A stretch of DNA of 64,000 bases, from positions 124,001 to 188,000 of the forward strand of contig QBML01000001.1 in assembly GCA_003242085.1 (NCBI GenBank), given 5' to 3'. The stretch comes from Pseudanabaena frigida. GTDB lineage: Bacteria; Cyanobacteriota; Cyanobacteriia; Pseudanabaenales; Pseudanabaenaceae. A model generated the notes under the pieces. It was not told the origin of the DNA. It was given only the letters and a program-made list of their open reading frames with translations, and did not search any database. Of this stretch, positions 15,729-23,618 are shown one piece after another (the stretch's first letter is position 1; every line of letters starts with the position of its first letter). The position numbers were made by a program, and so were the translations under genes.

Positions 15729-16553
15729 TTAGCTCTTGTGAATATGGCGACGCAACTCAGCTGCAAGATGTCCAAATTCATCACTAAGACACATCTCTAA
15801 GGTTCTTGGACGAGGAAGATCGATCTTCAGCTTGAAGGCAATCTCACTGGGACGAGGACTCATCACATAGACTGTATCTGATAGAAATACTGCCTCACGT
15901 AAATCGTGAGTAATCAGAATTCCTACGCACTTCGCCTCCATCCATAGTTTTTGGAGCATTACCCACATCTCTTCACGAGTAAACGCATCCAAGGCTCCAA
16001 AAGGTTCATCTAAAAGTAAAATCTCAGGCTGATGAATTAATGAACGACAAAGAGAAGCTCTCTGACGCATTCCTCCTGAAAGTTGCCAAGGAAACTGTTG
16101 CTGGAAATCCTTTAAACCCACTGCTTGCAATAGTTTCTGCGCCATCTCTACATAATGAGCGTGATTGACTTTAAAGTCACGCTTATAGGGATGTACTACC
16201 TCTAGTGGTAGCAAAACATTATCGATAGTCCGTCGCCAAGGAAGTAGGACGGGATTTTGGAAAGCGATACCCACATTTTTGAGGGGCTTAGTTACTGCTT
16301 GTCCGTGACAGCGTAACTCACCAATTTTAGTTGGACTTAAGCCCGAAACCATTCTCAAAATTGAAGTTTTTCCGCATCCGCTTGGTCCAACAAACGATAC
16401 AAATTCACCAGGCTGAATGTCTAGAGTAATTTCCTGAATGATGCGACGCATTGATTCAGCAAAGGGGTACTCCAAACCGATCCGATCAAACTCTAGCAAA
16501 GGTCTAGAAGGCGTAGTGGTATCAGAAGAAGATGAAGTTAGAGGCTGTACCAT
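15729..16553 (-). CDS. ABC transporter ATP-binding protein (TauB/SsuB type)
   Basis: 274 aa. Walker A GPSGCGKTS, signature LSGGMRQRA, Walker B ILLLDEPFGALD and the switch His in LITHDLREAVFLSD are intact. It powers the importer formed with the downstream permease and one or both binding lipoproteins. The start is an ATG about 25 bases after the first binding-protein gene ends, so they are one operon. The family serves taurine, sulfonates, nitrate and pyrimidine precursors; the present context suggests purine-related nitrogen compounds. Confidence 0.92.
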   Translation of the reverse strand: MVQPLTSSSSDTTTPSRPLLEFDRIGLEYPFAESMRRIIQEITLDIQPGEFVSFVGPSGCGKTSILRMVSGLSPTKIGELRCHGQAVTKPLKNVGIAFQNPVLLPWRRTIDNVLLPLEVVHPYKRDFKVNHAHYVEMAQKLLQAVGLKDFQQQFPWQLSGGMRQRASLCRSLIHQPEILLLDEPFGALDAFTREEMWVMLQKLWMEAKCVGILITHDLREAVFLSDTVYVMSPRPSEIAFKLKIDLPRPRTLEMCLSDEFGHLAAELRRHIHKS

Positions 16554-16577
16554 TTTAGTAATTGGGGTGGGTTAGTA

Positions 16578-17708
16578 TTAAAGCAATGGCTTGCGATCGC
16601 TGGCAGGAGGAACCATCCGTTGCTCCTTAGGAGGCAAGAACTTATCAGTGAAAAGATCGGCAGCAGTAGCTGGCTTCAACTTAAATCCTTCAACTGTTTG
16701 AGCGATACTCTTCTCTAGACGCTTTTGATCGGCACCACCAAAACCAGCAGCTTCAACCTCTGGCGTAACATACATGCGCTCGATCGCTAACTTGAGACGC
16801 AATTTTTCAGCATCACGATCCATCAACTTACTTTGATCCGTAGAAACTACTAAATCTAGAGCGGCACTAGGATCTTTGACAACTTCCTGCATTCCACGGA
16901 AATATGCTTTGAGGAATGATTTAATTGCTTCAGGATTCTTGTTCATGAAGTCCTGTTTAACCAAAATTCCATTGCCGTAGAAATCCAAACCAAATTCATC
17001 ATAGAAGAAGATTTGAATATCATCCATTGTCTTTCCGCCCTTGATTAGCGAAGGAACAACTGAAGTGTAGAAGCCGCTTACAGCATCAACCTTACCTTGC
17101 AACAAGAAAGTTTCACGCAGTTTTGGCTCCATTGTGTCCCAAGTTACTGAATCGGGAGAGATCTTCACTTCTTTAGCAAAAAGTGGGAATAGCTTGCGAG
17201 GTCCATCCCCTGCTGGTGCACCCAATTTCTTGCCCACTAGTTCCGATGGAGTCTTAATACCGTTAGCTTTAAAGGTAACAATCGAAAAAGGTGCTTTATT
17301 TTGATAAAAGGCAACTGCAAGAATTTTGTCATTAGGATTCTTGTCATTGAATTCCATCGCGTTGTATACATCGCTAAACGCCATGTCATACTTGCCAGTA
17401 CCAAGCTTGCTGATGGTGTCAGCGTTACCAAAACCACGCTCGTAAGTAACGTTTAGTCCTTCTTCAGCGAAGTATCCCTTTTCGATCGCCACAATTAGAG
17501 GTGCATCAAGGCTTTGCTTCAGAAAAGGGAGCTGTACGCGAATGTCTTGTTTTCCTTTTTTATCAGGACTAGTGGTGGTTGGAGCTGAAGGTTTATCTCC
17601 AGAAGTCGCAGTTGTGCTTGGTGGTGCAGAGTTACAAGCAGCAAGCATCGCTGTAGAAGCGGCAATAAGTAGAACTCTGTGTAATTGTCTCTGAAAAATA
17701 TGAAGCAT
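16578..17708 (-). CDS. ABC substrate-binding lipoprotein, copy 1
   Basis: 376 aa from the ATG at 17708; longer starts would lie in or beyond the operator at 17731. Lipobox LAAC with Cys25, then a Thr/Ser/Pro linker and an NMT1/THI5-like type II binding domain (IRVQLPFLKQSLDAPLIVAI, GYFAEEGLNVTYERG). This fold in ThiY and relatives binds pyrimidine-type heterocycles, which suits a purine ligand. It is first in the operon with ATPase and permease. Copy 2 (19988-21136) is about four-fifths identical by eye, and their promoters are also similar, so cassette duplication is likely. Confidence 0.92.
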   Translation of the reverse strand: MLHIFQRQLHRVLLIAASTAMLAACNSAPPSTTATSGDKPSAPTTTSPDKKGKQDIRVQLPFLKQSLDAPLIVAIEKGYFAEEGLNVTYERGFGNADTISKLGTGKYDMAFSDVYNAMEFNDKNPNDKILAVAFYQNKAPFSIVTFKANGIKTPSELVGKKLGAPAGDGPRKLFPLFAKEVKISPDSVTWDTMEPKLRETFLLQGKVDAVSGFYTSVVPSLIKGGKTMDDIQIFFYDEFGLDFYGNGILVKQDFMNKNPEAIKSFLKAYFRGMQEVVKDPSAALDLVVSTDQSKLMDRDAEKLRLKLAIERMYVTPEVEAAGFGGADQKRLEKSIAQTVEGFKLKPATAADLFTDKFLPPKEQRMVPPASDRKPLL

Positions 17709-17730
17709 TATTGCCCTGTAAAATCCAATA

Positions 17731-17745
17731 TGTATACTGTATACA
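17731..17745. promoter_or_regulatory. Shared operator, ABC operon promoter
   Basis: TGTATACTGTATACA, a perfect 15-bp palindrome about the central base, 23 bases before the ATG of binding protein copy 1 and downstream of the NtcA site at 17789. Identical to the site at 21156. Confidence 0.8.
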
Positions 17746-17788
17746 AAACTAACTTCCTCCATTTAATGTGAGTAGAAAGGAAGTTTCT

Positions 17789-17802
17789 GTATACATAAAT
17801 AC
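17789..17802 (-). promoter_or_regulatory. NtcA-type site, ABC operon promoter
   Basis: On the minus strand GTATTTATGTATAC, a fit to GTA-N8-TAC, followed by AGAAACTT and, 22 bases further, CATTAAAT as a weak -10 candidate. The same arrangement stands before binding protein copy 2. Confidence 0.75.
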
Positions 17803-17847
17803 AAAGAAAATATAAAGGAAATACGAGCTATTCTGCGATCGCCTTAG

Positions 17848-18873
17848 CTACATTAGTTGTGAGAGTTGTTCTTTTTCTCCATGTTGCTTGAATAGTGATA
17901 TTAGTTTTCGCCGCATTACAATTCCAGGTTGGTCGGAGGGCATATGCTGCTCAATTGACACGTCAAGGGGTGCATCGTAGTTTGTTGTTTCCAGTACTAC
18001 ACGATCTTCCAGAACCACTTGGCGATCGAACGCAATAATATCTTCGGCGCTGACATCAGCTTCGGTGTCATTGCGGACACAAAACTGGACTATTTGAGAT
18101 GTGCGATCGCTTACTGGTGTGGCAGCTGTGAAAATCGAATGCATTAATCCATTCGGGTAAGTAATTTTTAATGTTCGACTAAACGGCATATGCCAAGTCG
18201 ATTCGACAAATCGAGTAGTATAAGCTTCGGTCATACCCAGATTTTTTTGTTGTGCGGGTGGATTAATTACTGGAACTTCTGATTTAATTACCAAACCAAA
18301 ATCAAGAGGTGTAATTTCAGAAGGTGCGGGTTTTGGCTGCTCAATACTTCCAAAAGATGCAGCATGAACAAAGCTAAAATGAGCGTTGTCAAAGGAGTTT
18401 TCCATTACGCGAAGTCCGCTACATTTCCACAGATCGTAACATTGAGGAATTATGCGATTAGCAGGATCTTCAGCTTCAGGAACGGAAGGAATCGGTAGCA
18501 AAGGATCGTTGTCTAAACATACCCAAACGTAGCCATAGCGCTCGGCACATTTAAAAGAATCAACTTTGTAACTAGCTGGAATTTTTTGGTCGGGACTAGA
18601 TTGAGGAACCTTTACACAGACACCCTGTCCGTTATAGAGCCAACCATGATAAGCACATCGAATGCATCCATTGATGACAATCCCTTTTGAAAGTTGTGCT
18701 GTCCGATGACAGCAGCGATCTCTCACTGCTACTGGGTGCCCCTCACTATCTAGCCAGAGCACAATTTTTTGCCCTAGTAACTCAAAAGGCTGCGGCATTT
18801 TGTCGGTAAGCTTAGCGATCGGCATTACGGCATACCAGAAGCGCTTGAGTACTGGTTGTTTAGTGACTAACAT
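17848..18873 (-). CDS. Rieske non-heme iron oxygenase, copy 1
   Basis: 341 aa. Rieske [2Fe-2S] ligands Cys54, His56, Cys73, His76; mononuclear iron ligands Asp162, His165, His170 in ENSFDNAHFSFVH. Length and order of elements resemble the purine N-demethylases NdmA/NdmB and the Klebsiella hypoxanthine oxygenase component HpxD, single-subunit alpha-type oxygenases that need a separate reductase. No reductase gene is in the window. It shares long stretches with copy 2 (18899-19936), including the first ten residues. A role in oxidising hypoxanthine/xanthine or methylxanthines is inferred from the setting; other N-heterocycles or aromatics are possible. Confidence 0.85.
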   Translation of the reverse strand: MLVTKQPVLKRFWYAVMPIAKLTDKMPQPFELLGQKIVLWLDSEGHPVAVRDRCCHRTAQLSKGIVINGCIRCAYHGWLYNGQGVCVKVPQSSPDQKIPASYKVDSFKCAERYGYVWVCLDNDPLLPIPSVPEAEDPANRIIPQCYDLWKCSGLRVMENSFDNAHFSFVHAASFGSIEQPKPAPSEITPLDFGLVIKSEVPVINPPAQQKNLGMTEAYTTRFVESTWHMPFSRTLKITYPNGLMHSIFTAATPVSDRTSQIVQFCVRNDTEADVSAEDIIAFDRQVVLEDRVVLETTNYDAPLDVSIEQHMPSDQPGIVMRRKLISLFKQHGEKEQLSQLM

Positions 18874-18898
18874 TGGATATTTCCTCTTTTAGATTCTA

Positions 18899-19936
18899 CT
18901 AAACTAATAAATTCTGATTACTCAAACGTTGTTCTACTTCGCCATGTTCTTTCAACAAAGCCGCGAGTCGATGACGCATAATAATTCCTGGCTTATCTGA
19001 CAACATGTGCTGCTCTTCTGCTAAAGACAATGGCGCATCAAATTCTGTTGTTTCCAGTACATCTCGATCTTCTTGGGTCACCTGACGGTCGAAAGCAATA
19101 ATGTCCGCCGCTTTTGCATCAGCTTCTGTATCATTACGCAAACAGAACTGGACTAGTTGAGTTGTCCGATCGTCAATAGGAGTGTAAGCCGTAAAAATCA
19201 GATGAACCAATCCGTTGGGATACTGGATTTTTAAAGTGCGAGCGAAGGGCATATACCATGTGCGTTCGTTGGTGCGAATCGTTTTTTCAGCGGTAATACC
19301 TAAATTCTTCTTTTGTAGATCTGGATTCAATACTTCTACCCAATGCTTCATCACAAAGCCTGTATCTGTTTCCACGGTTTCATCGATAGGTGGTGGCACT
19401 GGATTACTCTGATCTCCCCAAGAGGAGGCATGAACAAAATGTCCGTGAGCGCTATCAAAGGAGTTTTCGATTACGCGCAAACCTCCAACCTTCCAAGTTT
19501 CATAAAATTCATGAATCATGCGGAAATTAGGATCGGTTACTGCGGCGATCTCAGGAATTGGATGTAATGGCTCCCGATCTAAACAGACCCATGCATAATC
19601 ATATCTTTCCACACATTGATAAGATTCTACCTTGTAAGTTTTGGGAAGCTTATCACTCTCTAATTGAGGAACTTTTACACAGGTTCCTTCAAAGTTATAT
19701 GACCAACCATGATAAGGGCATCGAACACATCCATCGATTACCACGCCTTTGGATAACTGGGCAGAGCGATGACAGCATTGATCGGCTACAGCAGCAGGTT
19801 TGCCTTCTCGATCTAACCAAAGAGCGATTTTCTGTCCCAATAATTGAAAAGATTGTGGCTTATCAGCAGAGAGTTGGGCGATCGGCATCACTGGATACCA
19901 GAAACGCTTAAGTACGGGTTGTTTTGTGACTAACAT
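18899..19936 (-). CDS. Rieske non-heme iron oxygenase, copy 2
   Basis: 345 aa. Rieske ligands Cys54, His56, Cys73, His76; iron ligands Asp161, His164, His169 in ENSFDSAHGHFVH. It lies 25 bases upstream of copy 1 and 51 bases after binding protein copy 2, so copy 2 lipoprotein and both oxygenases probably form one operon under the promoter at 21156-21222. The differences around the iron site (SAHGHFVHASSWGD against NAHFSFVHAASFGS) suggest different substrates, for example two successive ring positions. Substrate is inferred as purine from the neighbours. Confidence 0.85.
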   Translation of the reverse strand: MLVTKQPVLKRFWYPVMPIAQLSADKPQSFQLLGQKIALWLDREGKPAAVADQCCHRSAQLSKGVVIDGCVRCPYHGWSYNFEGTCVKVPQLESDKLPKTYKVESYQCVERYDYAWVCLDREPLHPIPEIAAVTDPNFRMIHEFYETWKVGGLRVIENSFDSAHGHFVHASSWGDQSNPVPPPIDETVETDTGFVMKHWVEVLNPDLQKKNLGITAEKTIRTNERTWYMPFARTLKIQYPNGLVHLIFTAYTPIDDRTTQLVQFCLRNDTEADAKAADIIAFDRQVTQEDRDVLETTEFDAPLSLAEEQHMLSDKPGIIMRHRLAALLKEHGEVEQRLSNQNLLV

Positions 19937-19987
19937 GATTAAACCTAGATTAGAGAAATAGTTAGTAAGTAGAACTTAAGAATGAGA

Positions 19988-21136
19988 TTAAAGTAACGGC
20001 TTGCGATCGCTAACTGGGGGAACCATTCGTTGCTCTTTGGCTGGCAAAAACTTGTCAGTAAAAATATCAGCCGCAGTAACTGGTTTTAACTTAAAGCCTG
20101 TCACAGTTTGAGCAACGCTTTTTTCTAGACGTTTGGGATCGACACCACCAAAACCTACTGCTTCTACTTCTGGTGTGATGTACATTCGTTCTAGCCCCAA
20201 TTTCAGACGTAGTTTTTCTGCTTCTCTATCCATGAGTTTGCTTTGATCGGTAGAAATGACTAAATCTAGAGCTGCACTTGGATCTTTCACAAGTTCTTGC
20301 ATTCCACGAAAATAAGCTTTGAGAAATGATTTGATCGCTTCAGGATTTTTGGTCATAAAGTCTTGCTTGACCAAAATTCCGTTCCCATAGAAATCTAGCC
20401 CGAAATCATCATAGTAAAATATTTGGAGATCATCCATTGTTTTCCCATTTTTGATCATCGCAGGAATAATTGAAATGTAGAAACCGCTGACCGCATCAAC
20501 TTTGCCTTGCAGTAAGAAAGTTTCACGTAATTTCGGTTCCATTGTTTCCCAAGTTACGGCATCAGGGGAAACCTTCACTTCGCTAGCAAAAAGTGGAAAA
20601 AGCTTACGTGCTCCATCTCCTATCGGTGCACCAATCTTCTTGCCTACCAAATCAGCAGGGGTTTTAATGCCATTCTCTTTGAAGGTTAGGATGCAATAAG
20701 GTCCTTTATTCTGGTAGATCCCAACGGCAATAATCTTATCGTTAGGATTTTTGTCATTGAATTCCATTGCGTTGTAGATATCGCTAAACCCGATATCATA
20801 TTTACCTGTACCTAACTTACTGATAGTATCGGCGTTGCCAAAACCACGCTCATAAGTAACATTTAATCCTTCTTCAGCAAAGTACCCTTTTTCGATCGCT
20901 ACAATCAGAGCCGCATCAGTACTTTGCTTTAAAAATGGTAACTGTACGCGAATGTCTTGCTTGGATTTTTTGTCTGAGTTATTTACTGGGGTGGCTGTGG
21001 AAGAGGATGTTGCTGGTTTATCTCCTGAAGTTGCAGTTGTGCTTGGGGGCGCAGAAGAGTTGCAAGCAACCAGCAATAATGTTGAAGCAGCAACAAAAAG
21101 AATCTTACGTAATTGTTTCTTAAAAATATGACTCAT
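19988..21136 (-). CDS. ABC substrate-binding lipoprotein, copy 2
   Basis: 382 aa. Lipobox LVAC with Cys25, Ser/Thr/Pro linker, NMT1/THI5-like binding domain. Compared with copy 1 the binding region is strongly conserved, with changes such as APFSIVTF to GPYCILTF near the likely ligand cleft. There is no permease or ATPase in its own operon, so it presumably delivers to the importer encoded at 14818-16553. It heads the operon with two Rieske oxygenases, which suggests that the imported ligand is their substrate. Confidence 0.92.
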   Translation of the reverse strand: MSHIFKKQLRKILFVAASTLLLVACNSSAPPSTTATSGDKPATSSSTATPVNNSDKKSKQDIRVQLPFLKQSTDAALIVAIEKGYFAEEGLNVTYERGFGNADTISKLGTGKYDIGFSDIYNAMEFNDKNPNDKIIAVGIYQNKGPYCILTFKENGIKTPADLVGKKIGAPIGDGARKLFPLFASEVKVSPDAVTWETMEPKLRETFLLQGKVDAVSGFYISIIPAMIKNGKTMDDLQIFYYDDFGLDFYGNGILVKQDFMTKNPEAIKSFLKAYFRGMQELVKDPSAALDLVISTDQSKLMDREAEKLRLKLGLERMYITPEVEAVGFGGVDPKRLEKSVAQTVTGFKLKPVTAADIFTDKFLPAKEQRMVPPVSDRKPLL

Positions 21137-21155
21137 TGTTGCGCTGCAAAATGTT

Positions 21156-21170
21156 TGTATACTGTATACA
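21156..21170. promoter_or_regulatory. Shared operator, Rieske operon promoter
   Basis: TGTATACTGTATACA, a perfect palindrome, 20 bases before the ATG of binding protein copy 2 and downstream of the NtcA site at 21209. Confidence 0.8.
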
Positions 21171-21208
21171 GTGATAATTTGTTTTAATGGGAGTTAAAAA
21201 AAGTTTCT

Positions 21209-21222
21209 GTATAGGTCAATAC
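21209..21222 (-). promoter_or_regulatory. NtcA-type site, Rieske operon promoter
   Basis: On the minus strand GTATTGACCTATAC, a fit to GTA-N8-TAC, followed by AGAAACTT and CATTAAA at the -10 distance, as in front of copy 1. Its centre is 52 bases from the operator centre. Confidence 0.75.
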
Positions 21223-21225
21223 AAA

Positions 21226-21276
21226 GAGCCAAGAGAAAGAAAATTCAATTTCACTATATTTTCTTTCTCTTGGCTC
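21226..21276 (-). terminator. Hairpin insulating the Rieske operon
   Basis: Perfect 19-base arms (GAGCCAAGAGAAAGAAAAT and its complement) around a 13-base loop, just upstream of the NtcA site on the minus strand. It probably ends transcription coming from the alpha/beta hydrolase gene. Confidence 0.75.
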
Positions 21277-21277
21277 C

Positions 21278-21362
21278 TATAGCCATGAAAGTTTTGCTTG
21301 CCGCGCTTTGTACTCAAACTCAAATAGATAGAGACGGCGCGAAGCGCCGTCTCTATCTATTT
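21278..21362. repeat. TATAGC-type element with GC hairpin
   Basis: Begins TATAGCCATGAAAGTTTTGCT, the arm shared with 10851, 11507-11531 and 60407-60431, and ends in a 41-bp palindrome (21322-21362, GACGGCGC core) touching the hydrolase stop codon. Confidence 0.75.
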
Positions 21363-21363
21363 G

Positions 21364-22236
21364 CTAGCTGTAAGCATAGGAGGAAGGTACTGGTTCTACT
21401 AACAAATTCAACAAAAGATTGTGTAATAGACCTGTTTGTTCGAGCATTCCCATATGTCCGCAATTAGGAAGCTCAAAGACGTTCTCTCCATAGCCGTTAA
21501 AGGAAGGATGAAAGCTAGCTAGATGACGAACATATTTGGGTTCCATAATTGTGTCATTGGCTCCAGCTACAAAATAAACTGGTTGACCTAACTTCGAAAC
21601 AATCTGCGGTAATTTGTGCACTTCTTCTTCGCTAGTAGAATCGAGTAAGGTTCCCCTAGCAGCTGGATACTTTGCTGCAACAAAATCGATCGCTCTTTGT
21701 TTTCCCCACTGGCGATCTAAGGGAGAATAAACGCTATCTTTGGCAAATTGAGAATGTACTAGGGGCAAATTTTGTAACCATTGAGGACGTAGTTTCAGAA
21801 TGATTTTGCCTGCGGTACGAAATTTCTCAAACTCCTCTTTGATATAAATTCCGCCCCCAGCATTCAGGCAAACCACGCCCAAAACCCGATCGCTTAGTAA
21901 GTGTGCTGCCCACAAAGCGATCGCACCACCGAGGGAATGACCAACTAACCAAACTTGAGAAATTTCTAAACGATCGAGTAATTCTTCGAGATCTTTAGCA
22001 TAACTAGCCAAAGAATATTCGTGGCGATCGCCAATTTCCGAACATCCAAATCCGCGTAAATCATAGGATAAGCATTGAAAATCTGGCTGCAACTGCTCGA
22101 TCAATGGTTGCCAATAAGCTTGACTGAGCATCCAACCATGCAGGAATACGACTGTAAATTGAGCTTGAGTTTCAGATTGAGCAGGAATGGTAAGACTGTA
22201 GCTGTGTTTTGCTCCTTGGATGTTAACGCTAGACAT
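21364..22236 (-). CDS. Alpha/beta hydrolase
   Basis: 290 aa alpha/beta-hydrolase fold: oxyanion HG in VVFLHGWMLSQAYW, nucleophile elbow GHSLGG, acid Asp in VAGANDTIME and catalytic His in CGHMGMLEQ. No signal peptide, so cytoplasmic. Substrate unknown; the fold covers esterases, dehalogenases and C-C hydrolases. It is upstream of the Rieske operon on the same strand but separated by two hairpins and a promoter, so a role in purine breakdown is not supported beyond proximity. Confidence 0.85.
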   Translation of the reverse strand: MSSVNIQGAKHSYSLTIPAQSETQAQFTVVFLHGWMLSQAYWQPLIEQLQPDFQCLSYDLRGFGCSEIGDRHEYSLASYAKDLEELLDRLEISQVWLVGHSLGGAIALWAAHLLSDRVLGVVCLNAGGGIYIKEEFEKFRTAGKIILKLRPQWLQNLPLVHSQFAKDSVYSPLDRQWGKQRAIDFVAAKYPAARGTLLDSTSEEEVHKLPQIVSKLGQPVYFVAGANDTIMEPKYVRHLASFHPSFNGYGENVFELPNCGHMGMLEQTGLLHNLLLNLLVEPVPSSYAYS

Positions 22237-22322
22237 ATAGAGAGAAGCCTATAGGTAGAAACAAAATGCGATCTCTGATTCGATCATATAACAAGACAAG
22301 GTGCTTAATCGCCTTGTTCCAC

Positions 22323-22373
22323 AAACCCAAGAGAGAGTTGCGACGCGAAGCGCCGCAACTCTCTCTTGGGTTT
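22323..22373. terminator. Hairpin between TauE-like and hydrolase genes
   Basis: 24-base arms with one mismatch around GAA (AAACCCAAGAGAG at the base), 13 bases after the end of the TauE-like gene on the minus strand. Confidence 0.75.
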
Positions 22374-22386
22374 GGAACTTATTAGT

Positions 22387-23160
22387 TTAACCAAGCCAAC
22401 TTTTAACAAAAAAGTATAGAGTCATCGCTGAACCAACCCCAATCACAAAGCGGCGTACTAGAATGGGGGCAATTTTTTGAGCATAGTGAGCGCTGATATA
22501 GCCACCGATCGCGGCACCAATTGCCGAAATTGCACCTTCTTTCCAGAAAATTGCTCCTGCAATTACAAAAGGTAAAACTGTGATGGCATTAATACAACTG
22601 GTTAGCATCGTCTTATAAGCATTCATCCGATGAATGTTAGTCATCCCCATCAGTGCAAAGGAGGCAAGAAATAAGATCCCCATCCCGCCACCAAAAAAGC
22701 CACCATAAACTGCCACAACTAATTGCAAAATTGTAATTAATACCGATCTCAGTGACTTAAGCCTTGCAAATCGCTCTTGTTGTTTCTCCACCCATACTGT
22801 TAGCTTTTTACTAAAAGCAAAGGCAAGGGTGGCAATCAGTAATAAATAGGGCAAAATTCGCAGGAAAACTACTGGGGGCGTTTTTAACAGTAAAATCGCT
22901 CCTGCTAAGCCGCCGATCGCACCCAGCACACAAATCTGAATTAATAGACGTTTATCCTTAGCAAATTCACTTCGATAGGCTCCTGCACTTGCTAATGTCC
23001 CTGGTAGTAAGGAGATCGAGTTCGTTGCATTTGCGGCGATCGGGGGAATCCCGATAAACATTAATGCTGGAAATAAAATAAAACTTCCTCCCCCTGCAAT
23101 CCCGTTTAGTCCACCTGCCAAAAACGCCGCCACAAAAATTATCAAATACTGCCCGATCAT
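22387..23160 (-). CDS. TauE/SafE family membrane permease
   Basis: 257 aa with about eight hydrophobic segments. It opens with FVAAFLAGGLNGIAGGGSFILFPAL and has the matching repeat VVAVYGGFFGGGMGILFLA in the second half, the inverted-repeat signature of the TauE/SafE (DUF81) family. Family members export sulfite, sulfoacetate or other organic anions. The substrate here is unknown. It is a single gene, bounded by hairpin repeats on both sides. Confidence 0.88.
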   Translation of the reverse strand: MIGQYLIIFVAAFLAGGLNGIAGGGSFILFPALMFIGIPPIAANATNSISLLPGTLASAGAYRSEFAKDKRLLIQICVLGAIGGLAGAILLLKTPPVVFLRILPYLLLIATLAFAFSKKLTVWVEKQQERFARLKSLRSVLITILQLVVAVYGGFFGGGMGILFLASFALMGMTNIHRMNAYKTMLTSCINAITVLPFVIAGAIFWKEGAISAIGAAIGGYISAHYAQKIAPILVRRFVIGVGSAMTLYFFVKSWLG

Positions 23161-23200
23161 AGGTAATGCTCTTATAGAGAAATTCTGGATAGCAATTTTT

Positions 23201-23446
23201 CAAACCCAAAGATTTATTGACAATACTTTGCGCTTTCTATAGCAGTCCTACAGAGCTTTACGCTCAAACTCAAACCAATAAAAATCTTAAAAGCGTTGCT
23301 TAGCAATGCTTTTAAGATTTTTATTGGTTTGAGTTTGAGTGGTAATTGCTGTAAGTCATTTGGAGTTTTTTTGAGTTTGTGGAAGATCACCGCAGAGGTA
23401 ACCTTCCACAAACTATTTAGGATTGCTATATAAATCTCTGGGTTTG
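23201..23446. mobile_element. Nested inverted-repeat elements (MITE-like)
   Basis: Outer arms CAAACCCAAAGATTTAT (23201-23217) and its near complement (23430-23446) enclose an inner element with ends TATAGCAGTCCTA (23238-23250) and TAGGATTGCTATA (23418-23430). Inside are a 77-bp palindrome (23263-23339) and a 41-bp hairpin (23374-23414). No coding capacity. It fills most of the gap between the TauE-like gene and serA. Confidence 0.7.
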
Positions 23447-23618
23447 GAGAGATGACTTTATAGATTACTTATTTTGCCTTAAGATTAGTTGTGTAAGCAA
23501 TTATTGTGGTCTTAGTGTGTCTAGGCTACGCTAAACCCTGCGTTTATCAAGTACGTTTAAAAGTTAGAACGTAGCCGCAACTCTTCCGCTATAGGCACTG
23601 GTACATATTTTAATCGTT

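Noticed and set aside
21364-23160. Including the alpha/beta hydrolase and TauE-like permease in the purine regulon
   Set aside because: No operator or NtcA site precedes them, and two hairpins separate them from the Rieske operon.
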